The notes: generated from the letters alone by a model not told the origin. A stretch of DNA of 32,737 nucleotides from SIG588 sp045599305 (GCA_045599305.1 JAZRVU010000036.1:1-32737), one strand, 5' to 3'; shown: positions 15,723 to 23,889, counted from the stretch's first letter. Numbers and translations: made by a program.

Positions 15723-16307
15723 TTACAGCATCCTGCATTTAATGATCGCGTACTTCCCATGCTCTTTGGTATAGGCAAAGAGCGCAAGATCCGCGTTTTC
15801 ATCGGTGAGTGCTGCGGCATCGGCAGTTTTCGAAAGCCTCACGTCATAGACCGTGTAGCGAAAAACGGCCCCTTTCATATCGGTGACGGTGACCGTCTCG
15901 CCGATATCGGTCTTTGAAACGAAATCGAACTGTCCCGGCCGGTCGACCCCGCCGATCACCAGCGTGCCGTTATACGGGCTGCCCGAAAACAGGCAGGGCG
16001 TGCGGTTCACGGCGCGTGTGTCCCACCGGGCAAGCACCGGCAGGCTGACCGCGTGCGCTTCGAGGCTCAGCACGGCGGCATAGTCCCGGCCCTTGTAGGC
16101 AAGCACCGGCAAACGGTGATCCGTCAGCGTCTCTTTCACACCGTCCGTTTTGTCGGCGGTAAGCGATTCGATGAACCGCAGGGCGTCTGCGTTTTCGGCG
16201 GCGCTTCGCTTTTCGGCCGACCGCATATACACGAAAGCCCCTGCCGAAAGCACGATCAGCAGTGCACCCAGCACAAGAAGGCACTTTCTTACCGTTTTTT
16301 TATTCAT
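15723..16307 (-). CDS. Sortase-like protein lacking all catalytic residues (pseudo-sortase)
   Basis: A 194-aa protein with one N-terminal TM helix (about 8-28) and a sortase-like beta domain (66-191). Segment 112-140 follows the block that carries the catalytic His in active enzymes (VIAGH-..-QF pattern), but the residue is Val121 (VIGGVDRPGQF). The final strand, normally LFTCT...G..R..V.C, reads LALFAYT-..-GKYAIIKC: the nucleophile Cys is Tyr179 and no Arg occurs at 184-189. The frame is intact and overlaps the accessory pilin gene by 8 bp, so it is maintained and coupled. It may be a structural partner, chaperone or regulator in pilus assembly; that is inference. The sortase fold assignment is my reading of weak sequence similarity. 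Confidence 0.65.
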   Translation of the reverse strand: MNKKTVRKCLLVLGALLIVLSAGAFVYMRSAEKRSAAENADALRFIESLTADKTDGVKETLTDHRLPVLAYKGRDYAAVLSLEAHAVSLPVLARWDTRAVNRTPCLFSGSPYNGTLVIGGVDRPGQFDFVSKTDIGETVTVTDMKGAVFRYTVYDVRLSKTADAAALTDENADLALFAYTKEHGKYAIIKCRML

Positions 16308-17226
16308 GGCGCAAAGCAAAAACGCCCAGACAGAGCAGTGCCGCGCCGGAAACGAAGGCGGCCGCTATCCAGAAATAGATGTGCGCGGTATCGCCGGTAT
16401 CCGTCGGGGGAGGGGACGGCAGCTCTTTCGTGTTGGTCACGATGAACGAACCGGCGGTGCGGCTGACCGAAACGGTATACCCGTCGGGCACATTTTCCTC
16501 AGCCACGTTCCACACGCCTTCGTGATAGGCCTTGAAGGTGTATTTCCAGTTGTTCTCCCCGGAGAGCACCACGGTATCAAAAAGGTCGCCGTCTTTAAAG
16601 ATCTTTAAAGTGATCCGGTCGGGGCGGCCCTCACCCGTACCATCGTCCCAAAGCTTGATGACGGTGTACTCATACGGCACGGGCACCTCGGAATATTTGG
16701 GGGTCACGCAGAGATCGTAGAGCCAGTGGCCGTCATCGCCAAGCGACGGCGCCGTGACGAAGAAAGGCGCAAAGCCGTTTTCCGGGATGCTGCCGCCGTG
16801 CGGCTTCACGTAATAGAGTCCCAGCGGCAGATCGGCAAAAGCGGCGGTGCCGTCGACGGCCGAAACGGCATGGTGATCGGGGACTTTCCGATCGGCCACG
16901 ATGTATGAACCGATGGCCTCGCACAGTTCCTTCCATTCGGTCTGTGACTGCAGGCCGTTGATCTTCACGGGGCAGCCGGCGTAAGCCGGGGTGGGGGTGA
17001 ACGTCAGGCTTTCATCCGCTGCCGCCACATAATACAGGTCGGCGGTGATGCCCGCACAGTCGCGGCCGCTTGCCTGAAATGTCAGCTTCAGGCTGCAGAG
17101 CGCCGACGTGTCGACAGCTTCCTTCGCTTCATCCGTCGAAAGCGCCCACACGGCGCCTGCCATGCTGAAGACCAGCACGGTGCAGAACAGCATCACGGCG
17201 ATCAACTTGGAAACTTTTGTTTGCAT
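16300..17226 (-). CDS. Accessory pilin with Cna-B domain and unusual C-terminal sorting signal
   Basis: A 308-aa surface protein. The signal peptide covers about 1-29, ending AGAVWA. A pilin domain with the TPK pilin-type lysine (CVTPKYSEV, Lys177) precedes a Cna-B domain at about 186-266 (YTVIKLWDD to FIVTNTKE, with NVAEENVPDGYTV as the E-box-like strand). The C-terminus has a hydrophobic helix and a short RHE tail as in sorted proteins, but LPXTG is replaced by PPTDTGDT at 273-280. It is probably a basal or minor pilin, joined or anchored by a sortase that accepts this motif. AAAGGA lies 8 nt before ATG 17226. It follows the sortase gene by 37 bp and overlaps the pseudo-sortase gene. Confidence 0.85.
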   Translation of the reverse strand: MQTKVSKLIAVMLFCTVLVFSMAGAVWALSTDEAKEAVDTSALCSLKLTFQASGRDCAGITADLYYVAAADESLTFTPTPAYAGCPVKINGLQSQTEWKELCEAIGSYIVADRKVPDHHAVSAVDGTAAFADLPLGLYYVKPHGGSIPENGFAPFFVTAPSLGDDGHWLYDLCVTPKYSEVPVPYEYTVIKLWDDGTGEGRPDRITLKIFKDGDLFDTVVLSGENNWKYTFKAYHEGVWNVAEENVPDGYTVSVSRTAGSFIVTNTKELPSPPPTDTGDTAHIYFWIAAAFVSGAALLCLGVFALRHE

Positions 17227-17263
17227 ACGGCTTTCCTTTCTCTGCCCGCACGGTGACCGCACG

Positions 17264-18094
17264 TCAGTTTTCTTTCGTTTTTTGGGCGGATTCCGGCTTT
17301 TTGAGCATGACCATCAGGAACAGCGCCAAAAGCACGGGGATCGCCAGATACAGCGCCACCAGAAGCTGATCCACCTTTACCGCTTCCGAAACCACCATGG
17401 CATCCTCGACCGAGCCGCCCACACGGTGGCCCCGGATGAGCAGGCGGTGAGAGTTGATGCTGTAAGGCGTGCAGGTGACGAGCGTGCAGTAGTCCCGATC
17501 GCTTTCAATCTTCAGATCGGAAAGCTCGTCGGGCAGCACCGTGCGGATCTGATCGACCTCATACCGGATGGTGTCCTCCAGCACGGTCAGCGTAAAGATG
17601 TCGCCCTCGCGGACGTTGTCAAGATTGGTGAACAGGCGCGCGGTCGGCAGACCGCGATGACCCGAAAGCACACAGTGGGTGCCCACACCGCCGATGGGCA
17701 GCGAGGACCAGTCCAGATGTCCCACCGCGTGCTGCAGCACCTTTTCATCGGTGCCGTGATAGATGGGCAGCGAAACATGGATCGAGGGGATGTCGATATA
17801 CCCCATCACGCCCGTGCCGGTGATGTCCAGATAGGCAAAATACCGTTCCCGCATTTCTTCGGGCAGAGAATACGGATCTTCGCGGGCAAGCAGTTCCTCA
17901 TTATACGCCTGCACCGCGGTCAGGATACTGCGGTAGGTCTCTTCGTCGAGCGAGTGCAGCTTGTCGACATAATCGTTCAGGGCTCTGGTGGAGCGCGAAG
18001 TGTTCCAGTAATTGCTGAACGAGGGGTACAGCAGTAAGGACAATCCTAAAATGCAGACAATGATCATGAATATGGTGATTTTTTTGAGTTTCAT
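17264..18094 (-). CDS. Class C sortase (pilin polymerase)
   Basis: A 276-aa membrane transpeptidase that links pilin subunits through LPXTG threonine-lysine bonds. TM1 is at about 6-23 and a second C-terminal TM at about 242-262, the two-helix topology of class C. Catalytic residues are His146 (LSGHRG), Cys208 (LVTCTP) and Arg217 (SHRLLIRGHR). The lid motif is DPY (73-75), a variant of the DPW/DPF lid that occludes the active site in class C enzymes. GYIDIPSIHVSLPIYHGT is the expected entry strand. GGAG lies about 9 nt before ATG 18094, close downstream of a long hairpin (18113-18148). It sits directly after the major pilin gene. Confidence 0.95.
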   Translation of the reverse strand: MKLKKITIFMIIVCILGLSLLLYPSFSNYWNTSRSTRALNDYVDKLHSLDEETYRSILTAVQAYNEELLAREDPYSLPEEMRERYFAYLDITGTGVMGYIDIPSIHVSLPIYHGTDEKVLQHAVGHLDWSSLPIGGVGTHCVLSGHRGLPTARLFTNLDNVREGDIFTLTVLEDTIRYEVDQIRTVLPDELSDLKIESDRDYCTLVTCTPYSINSHRLLIRGHRVGGSVEDAMVVSEAVKVDQLLVALYLAIPVLLALFLMVMLKKPESAQKTKEN

Positions 18095-18112
18095 TTCAGA
18101 ATTCTCCTTGCC

Positions 18113-18148
18113 GCTGTACGGAGAAAGCTTACGCTTTCTCCGTACAGC
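18113..18148. promoter_or_regulatory. Perfect 16-bp stem-loop between pilin and sortase genes
   Basis: Arms of 16 bp (18113-18128 and 18133-18148) pair perfectly around a 4-nt loop. On the transcribed minus strand no T run follows, so full termination is unlikely. The hairpin ends only a few bases before the sortase ribosome binding site. It may protect the 3' end of the pilin message or limit sortase translation. Confidence 0.7.
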
Positions 18149-18190
18149 AATGCAAATCAACGCAGATCAAAGAGCCGGAAAACGCGGCTG

Positions 18191-19555
18191 TCAGTCTTCG
18201 TTATACATTCTCTTCTTGGTCACGAGCAGGATGGCCATGCCCACGAAGAGGACGGCGCCGACAGAGACCAGAACGACCGTGCCCGTGCCGCCGGTGGAGG
18301 GCAGCTCGGTGCCGGATTTGTTTTCCACGCTCACGCCGCCGGACACATAGGTGGTACCGCTGACGACGGCGGGGTTGTTGTCAGAAATGGTGACGGTGGT
18401 ATCGGCAGCCTTGTTATAGCCGTCGGGGACGACCGTCTCCTTAAGGGTGTAGTCGCCGGCGTCGAGACCCATGACCTTGACCAGACCGTTGGTCACCACG
18501 ATGTCGGCGGAGCCGGCGGCATTCACGATGTAGTTGCCGTTGGTATCCTTGGAGAATTTGATGGCGGTGTCGCCGTCAAAAAGCTGGAAGGTAGCGCCGT
18601 CGAGCAGCGTCTTGGTATCGTTGACGCTCTTCCATTTCACCAGATCGAAAGAATAGGTGGTGACGGTGACCTCGGGGGTATCGTCGGTATCGAAATCATC
18701 GCCGTAGGTGAGTTTGGCGGTGTTGCCCTGCGCTTCCGTCGCGGCGGCGCTGGTCAGCGTGGCGGAGTAGGCGATCTCGATATCGGTGGCCTCGGTGATG
18801 CTGCTGAGATAAGCGGCGGTGAAGGTCACGGTGAAGCCGGTGGACGTGGTGGCGACCGCATAATCGGTGGTCGCCGTCAGAGTGCCGTTATCATCCTCCA
18901 CGGAAAAGCTGGTGGTATCGAGGGAAAGGCCGGCGTCCATGGTATCGGTGACGACATAATTGGCGGCACCGGGCTGAGCATGCACCGTGATGAGGAAGTC
19001 GATGGTATCGCCGATCTGGGCGCTGCCGTCGCTCGCATCACCGGTGATCTCCTTCTCGATGGTCGGCAGGATGTTCTTTTCATCCACGCTGGCAGCCGGG
19101 TCGGTGGGGGTGGTGTCGGTCATGGCAACGGAGCCGACACTGGAAATGATCAGGTAGTAGCCGGGATCGGACACGCTGATTTCAGCCGATCCGTTGGCGG
19201 CGGTGGCGGGAGTGCTGCCGCTGCCCTTGCTGCTGTAAGCGGCGGCTGCGGCGGCCAGATCGGCGACCTTGTCGTCCTTGATCTGCACCGCGCCGGTGGT
19301 GGAGTCGATCTCCACGAATTCCGCACCGGCACCGCCCGTGCCGAAGAAGGAAGCCCAGTTCGAGTTGACAGTGTAAACATAGGAGGTAAGGTCGCTGTTC
19401 ACGCTGAGGTCGAACATTTTGTAGGCCGTGTAGGTGGCACCGTCTTTAGCACTGTTGACGGTGATGGAATACGAGCTGGCGGCGTGTGCGGGGATCGCCG
19501 CGGTCACCAGTACGAGGGCAACGACGACAGCAAGAATACGGAGAACTTTTTTCAT
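18191..19555 (-). CDS. Major pilin (backbone subunit), LPXTG-anchored
   Basis: A 454-aa precursor. The signal peptide is 1 to about 25 (cleavage after AHA). The pilin-type lysine is probably Lys160 in VDEKN, at the end of the N-terminal domain; Lys168 is an alternative. A middle domain runs about 168-300. A C-terminal Cna-B/SpaA-like domain (302-415) contains the E-box YTLKETVVPDGY (Glu373), which normally supports an internal isopeptide bond. The sorting signal is LPSTG at 418-422, then a TM helix and KKRMYNED. ATG 19555 follows AAAGGA by 9 nt. Composition is rich in Ala, Thr, Ser, Asp and Gly with no Cys, as is usual for shaft pilins. The dedicated sortase follows. Confidence 0.93.
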   Translation of the reverse strand: MKKVLRILAVVVALVLVTAAIPAHAASSYSITVNSAKDGATYTAYKMFDLSVNSDLTSYVYTVNSNWASFFGTGGAGAEFVEIDSTTGAVQIKDDKVADLAAAAAAYSSKGSGSTPATAANGSAEISVSDPGYYLIISSVGSVAMTDTTPTDPAASVDEKNILPTIEKEITGDASDGSAQIGDTIDFLITVHAQPGAANYVVTDTMDAGLSLDTTSFSVEDDNGTLTATTDYAVATTSTGFTVTFTAAYLSSITEATDIEIAYSATLTSAAATEAQGNTAKLTYGDDFDTDDTPEVTVTTYSFDLVKWKSVNDTKTLLDGATFQLFDGDTAIKFSKDTNGNYIVNAAGSADIVVTNGLVKVMGLDAGDYTLKETVVPDGYNKAADTTVTISDNNPAVVSGTTYVSGGVSVENKSGTELPSTGGTGTVVLVSVGAVLFVGMAILLVTKKRMYNED

Positions 19556-19642
19556 CTTTTTTTCGTCCTTTCGAAAAAATTTATTGGTGTGTGTATCTCG
19601 GTTTCGTCCGGCGCAGAAAATATTTCGCCGCAAAAGAAGCAG

Positions 19643-22357
19643 TTACGTATTTCCGCCCCTTTCACGCCTGCGCCATAAAACGAAGCCGTATATAAGGGCG
19701 GCGGCTACGAGCAGCAGCCCGAATATATAATAGAGATGCGATCCGTTTCCGCCGGTGGAGGGAAGCTCGGAGGCGGAAGAGTTGATCACGGTGAGGTGCA
19801 GTGTACCGCTTTGGTAAGAAGCCGAATAGCCGGCGGTGTCGGTCGTGTCACAGGTGAGCACCTCGGAGTCGCTGACGGTGAACCGCAGGTCGTCGCCGGG
19901 CCGCCGGTAGCCGGCCGCCGGGGTGATCTCACGCAGGGTGTAATCCACGTCCACATAAAGCAGTACGTCGTCCGGCAGGGAAGCACAGCCATCCGGCCCC
20001 GTGGCCAGCGTGCCGATTAGCGTGTCGCCCTCAAAAATGCCCAGCACCACGTTTTCGAGCGGCAGCGCACCGCTCTTGGTGTCACTGCGCTTGTATACAT
20101 CGGCCGTGTAGCTCATCGCCTCCGAGTTGGTGATGTTGCCGCCGTCCAAAGCGAACTGACTGCCCACAACGGTGTAAACGGCACCTTCATCGGTGTAGGA
20201 GAGGGCGAACACGGTATCCTGTGCATCGGCCGAATAGCCGGTGGGCGCATGCGTTTCTTTCAGCGTGTATTCACCGCTGGGCAGGCCGGTGATCGTCACC
20301 GTGCCGTTGGCCGGCGTCACGATCTCGGCAGTGCCGTTCGCGTTGTAGGTGTAACTGCCGCCCGAGCCCGACACGGGTATCTGTTCGCTGCCGCGCCACA
20401 GGGTGAACTTAGCATCCGAAAGGGCTTTGGAGTTGTCTGCCGCATCCACCTTTTTGAAGCTGAACCGGTAAAGCGCGCCGCGCACGGTGGGGGAATCGAA
20501 TGTTGCCGTTGCCGTGCCGGAGGACGAGCTGTCAGTCAGCTGGTACTGCACGTGGGTCACGTTGCTGCCGGCGTCGTTGGTGCGGTAAATCTCGTTGGCG
20601 GCGGTGTTGCTCAAAGCCATGTTCGTGTCGGCACTGCTGTTGAAGCCGGATTTGGTGGTATCGAGCCTGATCTGATATATCAGCTGGTAGGCATTGAGAC
20701 GGGCGTAGTATTCGTCGCCGTCGGCGGAATTGGACAGGTACTCGTACGCTGTCAGGGTGTCACCGCCGTTCAGGTAGGGCGCCACGCCCTGGAGCGACCA
20801 GTCGATCGCGTGCGTTGCGGTGTTGTAGACCGCGGTACCCGAGCAGCTCAGCACCGTCACGTTATCGGCCCCCGGGAGGATGTAATCGCCCATGTAGTCG
20901 GTCACCGTTTTCAAAGTGGCGCCGTCGGGCATAAGCTCCGAGCCGCCCTCGTCGAACCTGACCGTGGAGTATTCGTCCATGAATTCGAGGAAGTCGAAGC
21001 TGTGCTGAAGCATTTCGTAATACGTGGTCTCGGATATCTCCATCGTGTGGGTGCTCGCATTGTAGTCGATTTCGCCGCTCTTGTAGCTGCCCGTCTGGCC
21101 ATGGTAAGTGCCGGTGTAAATAAAAGAGAAGGAACTCGGCGTCTGCATGCAGAAGCAGAAATCGGTAGGAACCGTTACCGTATAGGTGATGAAGGAGCCG
21201 GGATTGTCCGGATCATCCTGCTTCACATGGACGATCGTCGTTTCCACACGGTTGATGCGCTTGAGCATATATGCGTTATCGGATTCCGTGTTGGTTTCGA
21301 AGAATACGTCGTCCGTATACGGCTTGATGTAACTGGAGGTCGCCGAGACGCCCACGGCTTGTTTGGCTTCCGCCAGCGTCATGGTGTCCACGTCAAAAGT
21401 ATTTGTCGAATTCACGCTGTTGTGACTGGTGCACACGAACAGGTCACCGCCGCAGAACAGATCGTTCCAGTTGCGGGTGTACACCGGCTCGATCGTCAGC
21501 GCCACATAGAACTCGTCCTCGGCACCGGCGGGCAGCACCGACTTCTTGAGCCGCAGCGCGGGGATGCCGTTTTGATAGATCATCTTGTATGCCGCACTCG
21601 CCGCACTGCCGTTATCGGTCTCTCTGCCCGAAACGATCTGCCAGTCGTTGGCGGTATCGGTGCCGTAATCGGCGGCAAAATCGACCGGCTCCTGCTCGCC
21701 CGCTGCGCCGCCGAGCAGGGTGAATTTCTTTTTGACACTGCGCTCGGCGGTCTTGATCTTCAGGAAGTAGTTGCTGCACAGCAGGTGCAGCTCGTTCCAG
21801 TCGGCCCCCGAGATATCCCCGGCTTCGTAACGCGCCTCCAGCCCGTTCACCAGCTCGTTGATGACGGCATAGGCCGCCGCCAGAGACTGCCGGTTCTTGG
21901 GGTCGAGCGTTTGCGCCGCATTGCCGGCACGCGCAACGATCTCCTGCCGCAGGAGCTCATAGTGCGAGAAGCACTCTTCGGTGTGCGTGTGTTCCTCCTG
22001 TGTGCATTTCAGTGTAACGCCGTCGCTGAAGTAGCAGCTTTCGCTGTGCACATGTGCCGCCTTGCCGCAGCTGTAGATATCTTTTTCATCGGGCACGGCA
22101 TCGAAGCACATATCGGTGTGCGCGTGTTCCTCGAGCGGGCAGATGAGCACGTTGTCCCGATAGCACGCCGAGGTGTGGGTGTGTTCCGGCTTTTCGCATA
22201 TCAGCGTGGTGCTCCAGGTGACGGCCGGAATGATCATCACATAGGTAGTGACAAACACCACTGCGGCGGCGAGAACGAGCAGCGCCTTTTGCCAGATGGC
22301 CCGGCGGGCGTGTGCGATATTCAGTTTTTCAGCTTTGGAAAGGATCTTTGCTTCCAT
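19643..22357 (-). CDS. Large LPXTG surface protein, probable pilus tip adhesin
   Basis: A 904-aa precursor from ATG 22357; a TTG at 22363 is also possible because GGTGG lies 6 nt before it. A long signal/TM segment occupies about 22-46. Four repeats of C-x4-H-x-H-x3-C follow at 54-65, 73-84, 97-108 and 118-129. A large central region (about 200-640) of adhesin-like composition precedes two SpaA/Cna-B-type domains: one around YTLKETHAPTGY, the other around YTLREITPAAGYRRP. The sorting signal LPSTG lies near residue 865, followed by a TM helix and WRRRERGGNT. Size, domain order and position before the major pilin fit a tip adhesin. The ligand is unknown. Confidence 0.88.
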   Translation of the reverse strand: MEAKILSKAEKLNIAHARRAIWQKALLVLAAAVVFVTTYVMIIPAVTWSTTLICEKPEHTHTSACYRDNVLICPLEEHAHTDMCFDAVPDEKDIYSCGKAAHVHSESCYFSDGVTLKCTQEEHTHTEECFSHYELLRQEIVARAGNAAQTLDPKNRQSLAAAYAVINELVNGLEARYEAGDISGADWNELHLLCSNYFLKIKTAERSVKKKFTLLGGAAGEQEPVDFAADYGTDTANDWQIVSGRETDNGSAASAAYKMIYQNGIPALRLKKSVLPAGAEDEFYVALTIEPVYTRNWNDLFCGGDLFVCTSHNSVNSTNTFDVDTMTLAEAKQAVGVSATSSYIKPYTDDVFFETNTESDNAYMLKRINRVETTIVHVKQDDPDNPGSFITYTVTVPTDFCFCMQTPSSFSFIYTGTYHGQTGSYKSGEIDYNASTHTMEISETTYYEMLQHSFDFLEFMDEYSTVRFDEGGSELMPDGATLKTVTDYMGDYILPGADNVTVLSCSGTAVYNTATHAIDWSLQGVAPYLNGGDTLTAYEYLSNSADGDEYYARLNAYQLIYQIRLDTTKSGFNSSADTNMALSNTAANEIYRTNDAGSNVTHVQYQLTDSSSSGTATATFDSPTVRGALYRFSFKKVDAADNSKALSDAKFTLWRGSEQIPVSGSGGSYTYNANGTAEIVTPANGTVTITGLPSGEYTLKETHAPTGYSADAQDTVFALSYTDEGAVYTVVGSQFALDGGNITNSEAMSYTADVYKRSDTKSGALPLENVVLGIFEGDTLIGTLATGPDGCASLPDDVLLYVDVDYTLREITPAAGYRRPGDDLRFTVSDSEVLTCDTTDTAGYSASYQSGTLHLTVINSSASELPSTGGNGSHLYYIFGLLLVAAALIYGFVLWRRRERGGNT

Positions 22358-22395
22358 GGCCAAAACATACCACCGTTTCTCAAATTAGTTGACAG

Positions 22396-23019
22396 TCAGT
22401 TGACGACGCCGATGCTTTTGACCGGCCATACCTTGAAAATGATCTTGCCCACCACGTTTTCCGTGGCGACGCACCCGACTGCGGAATTGCGGCTGTCGAT
22501 CGATGTGGCGCGGTTATCGCCCATCACGAACACCGAGTCCGCCGGGACCTGATAGGGGAGCCGGATGTTGCATTCGCCCAGCGCCTTCTGCCCTTCGGCA
22601 AGATAGGGCTCATAAAGCGGCTGCCCTTTTTCCGTATCATATACATACACGGTGCCGTCGCGGTCGATATCCACCCACTGGCCCGGTGTGGCAATGACGC
22701 GCTTGATCAGCAGCTTGCTGCCGTAATAGACGCCGACCACATCACCGGTCGAAAACTTGCTGCCCTTGACCGTGACCACGATCTCTCCCTCGTTGAGGGT
22801 GGGCACCATGGAACTGCCGTGGATACGCAGCACCGGCATGAACAGCACTGCCACCAGCACCGCGAGTGCAGCCACCACGATCAGCGTGCAGACCGTGCTG
22901 CGCAGCAGCCGGCGGTATCGGCTCTTGCGGTTTACCCGCGCCAGCTCTTTCTTCAGTTCCGGCGTTTGGGGCAAGTCTTCGCCTGCCGGTGCGGCGGTGC
23001 GGCGGATATCGTCGTTCAT
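22396..23019 (-). CDS. Signal peptidase I dedicated to the pilus operon
   Basis: A 207-aa membrane serine protease that removes signal peptides at the outer face of the membrane. One TM helix at about 42-61 is followed by the nucleophile Ser70 in HGSSMVPTL, the general-base Lys106 in LLIKRVIATPG, and MGDNRATSIDSR at 166-177. All are signal peptidase I boxes in the right order. It has a longer cytoplasmic N-terminus (about 40 residues) than the shortest forms. The ATG at 23019 overlaps the TGA of the coiled-coil gene, with GAGGAG upstream. Signal peptidases encoded inside Gram-positive pilus loci assist pilin processing or assembly, and the position before the pilin genes suggests the same here. 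Confidence 0.94.
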   Translation of the reverse strand: MNDDIRRTAAPAGEDLPQTPELKKELARVNRKSRYRRLLRSTVCTLIVVAALAVLVAVLFMPVLRIHGSSMVPTLNEGEIVVTVKGSKFSTGDVVGVYYGSKLLIKRVIATPGQWVDIDRDGTVYVYDTEKGQPLYEPYLAEGQKALGECNIRLPYQVPADSVFVMGDNRATSIDSRNSAVGCVATENVVGKIIFKVWPVKSIGVVN

Positions 23020-23429
23020 ACTTTCGGCTCCTCTGCGATGTCGGCCTGCGCGAGCAGACGCCCGGCTTCCTCTCTCGCTTCTGCCAGGATACGGTCGCTT
23101 TCGGCGGCCGCTTCGGCGATCAGACGTGTCCGCTCGGCATTTGCCTGCTCGAGCAGACGGGCACATTCGGCCTTCTGGCTGTCACACGTGGCTTTCACGG
23201 AGGCGGCATAGGTCTCCACGGCTTTATCCGCCGCTTCAAAGAAGCCGCTCAGATTGACGGCCGCTTCGGCAAGGGAGCCGGAACGGCTGATGGTGAGTTC
23301 TTTCTTTTCAAGCTGCTCCTTCAGGGACGCGATCTCTTCGCTCTGGCGGTCGATCCGTTTGCTCTGCTCCACCAGCAATTCCAGTAATTCCCTGCGATTA
23401 AGCTTTCTAACGTCTTTGTTATCGGGCAA
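23016..23429 (-). CDS. Coiled-coil protein, first gene of the pilus operon
   Basis: A 137-aa protein with no TM helix or signal peptide. Residues 12-48 and 80-130 are strongly heptad-like, rich in Glu, Lys, Ala and Leu (RRELLELLVEQSKRIDRQ; LIAEAAAESDRILAEAREEA). The two helices are joined at about 49-79. I do not recognise a family; the second helix resembles DivIVA- or ATP synthase b-type amphipathic stalks only in composition. The start is a TTG at 23427-23429, with AGGTG about 7 nt upstream; no in-frame ATG is available. It is coupled by an ATGA overlap to the signal peptidase. A cytoplasmic scaffold that positions secretion or sortase machinery is possible but speculative. Confidence 0.75.
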   Translation of the reverse strand: MPDNKDVRKLNRRELLELLVEQSKRIDRQSEEIASLKEQLEKKELTISRSGSLAEAAVNLSGFFEAADKAVETYAASVKATCDSQKAECARLLEQANAERTRLIAEAAAESDRILAEAREEAGRLLAQADIAEEPKV

Positions 23430-23499
23430 AGTGCATCACCTACTGCGTTTTTTCGGTCAAATACATCTGACAAATGCATCCATTCAACATAATAAAATA

Positions 23500-23528
23500 A
23501 TTATACCATGGCCACCGGCTTTTTTCAA
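23500..23528 (-). promoter_or_regulatory. Strong sigma-A promoter of the pilus operon
   Basis: On the minus strand TTGAAA (23523-23528), a 17-bp spacer and a perfect TATAAT (23500-23505). It lies 70 bp before the TTG start of the first gene, giving a leader of about 64 nt. I see no comparable promoter inside the operon, so all seven genes probably depend on it. Confidence 0.8.
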
Positions 23529-23529
23529 G

Positions 23530-23801
23530 GGGGGGTGGGCTTTTCGCCAAAAAGTTCCAGAAAACCGGTACCTGTCCCGCCGACATTATGGCATGTTGTA
23601 CAAGGATCATGAGTTTGACCGCGACACGCCTGAAATATGCAAAAAATGTGGTAAATCAAAAATAAGGATCGAAAACAATTTCTTTATATCATTTTATATC
23701 ATTTTCGATTCAAGTTCGGCATCAGTTAATCTAAATGTATAGTTTAAGTCATCTTAAAAATCATAAAAAACATACGTCCCGTTCTGCTTAAGCAAAATAC
23801 A
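23530..23801. other. Gene-free stretch upstream of the pilus promoter
   Basis: No convincing gene. A 49-codon plus-strand frame (23593-23742) contains CKKCGKSK, a CxxC pair that resembles half a zinc ribbon, but has no ribosome binding site and an AT-rich tail. It may be a gene remnant. Confidence 0.4.
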
Positions 23802-23832
23802 AAACCGCTCTGAAATTTCTCCCGGAGCGGTT
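23802..23832 (-). terminator. Terminator downstream of the left tRNA-Ser fragment
   Basis: AACCGCTC/GAGCGGTT 8-bp arms (23802-23809, 23825-23832), followed on the minus strand by TTTTGTATTTTG. It lies 4 bp beyond the CCA end of the tRNA fragment and is probably the original terminator of the tRNA-Ser gene. Confidence 0.65.
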
Positions 23833-23833
23833 A

Positions 23834-23889
23834 TTGGCGGAGAAGGTGGGATTCGAACCCACGGGCCCGATTAAGGGCTTACTCGATTT
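23834..23889 (-). repeat. Left att-like direct repeat: 3' fragment of tRNA-Ser
   Basis: This 56-bp sequence is identical to 30089-30144. Read on the minus strand it is a tRNA 3' part: the anticodon-stem end, a long variable arm (GCCC-N6-GGGC), a perfect T arm (GTGGG-TTCGAAT-CCCAC), acceptor strand CTTCTCC, discriminator G and CCA. The discriminator G, the long variable arm and the acceptor strand fit tRNA-Ser. No 5' half with GGAGAAG lies upstream, so this is not a functional tRNA. Tyrosine integrases commonly use such 3' ends as attachment sites. Confidence 0.85.

Noticed and set aside
20249..22552. A 767-codon plus-strand frame opposite the tip adhesin
   Set aside because: Antisense shadow of a clear LPXTG protein; no signal, motif or promoter.
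23593..23742. A 49-residue protein with a CxxC motif
   Set aside because: No ribosome binding site, promoter or continuation; AT-rich tail. Kept only as a possible remnant.
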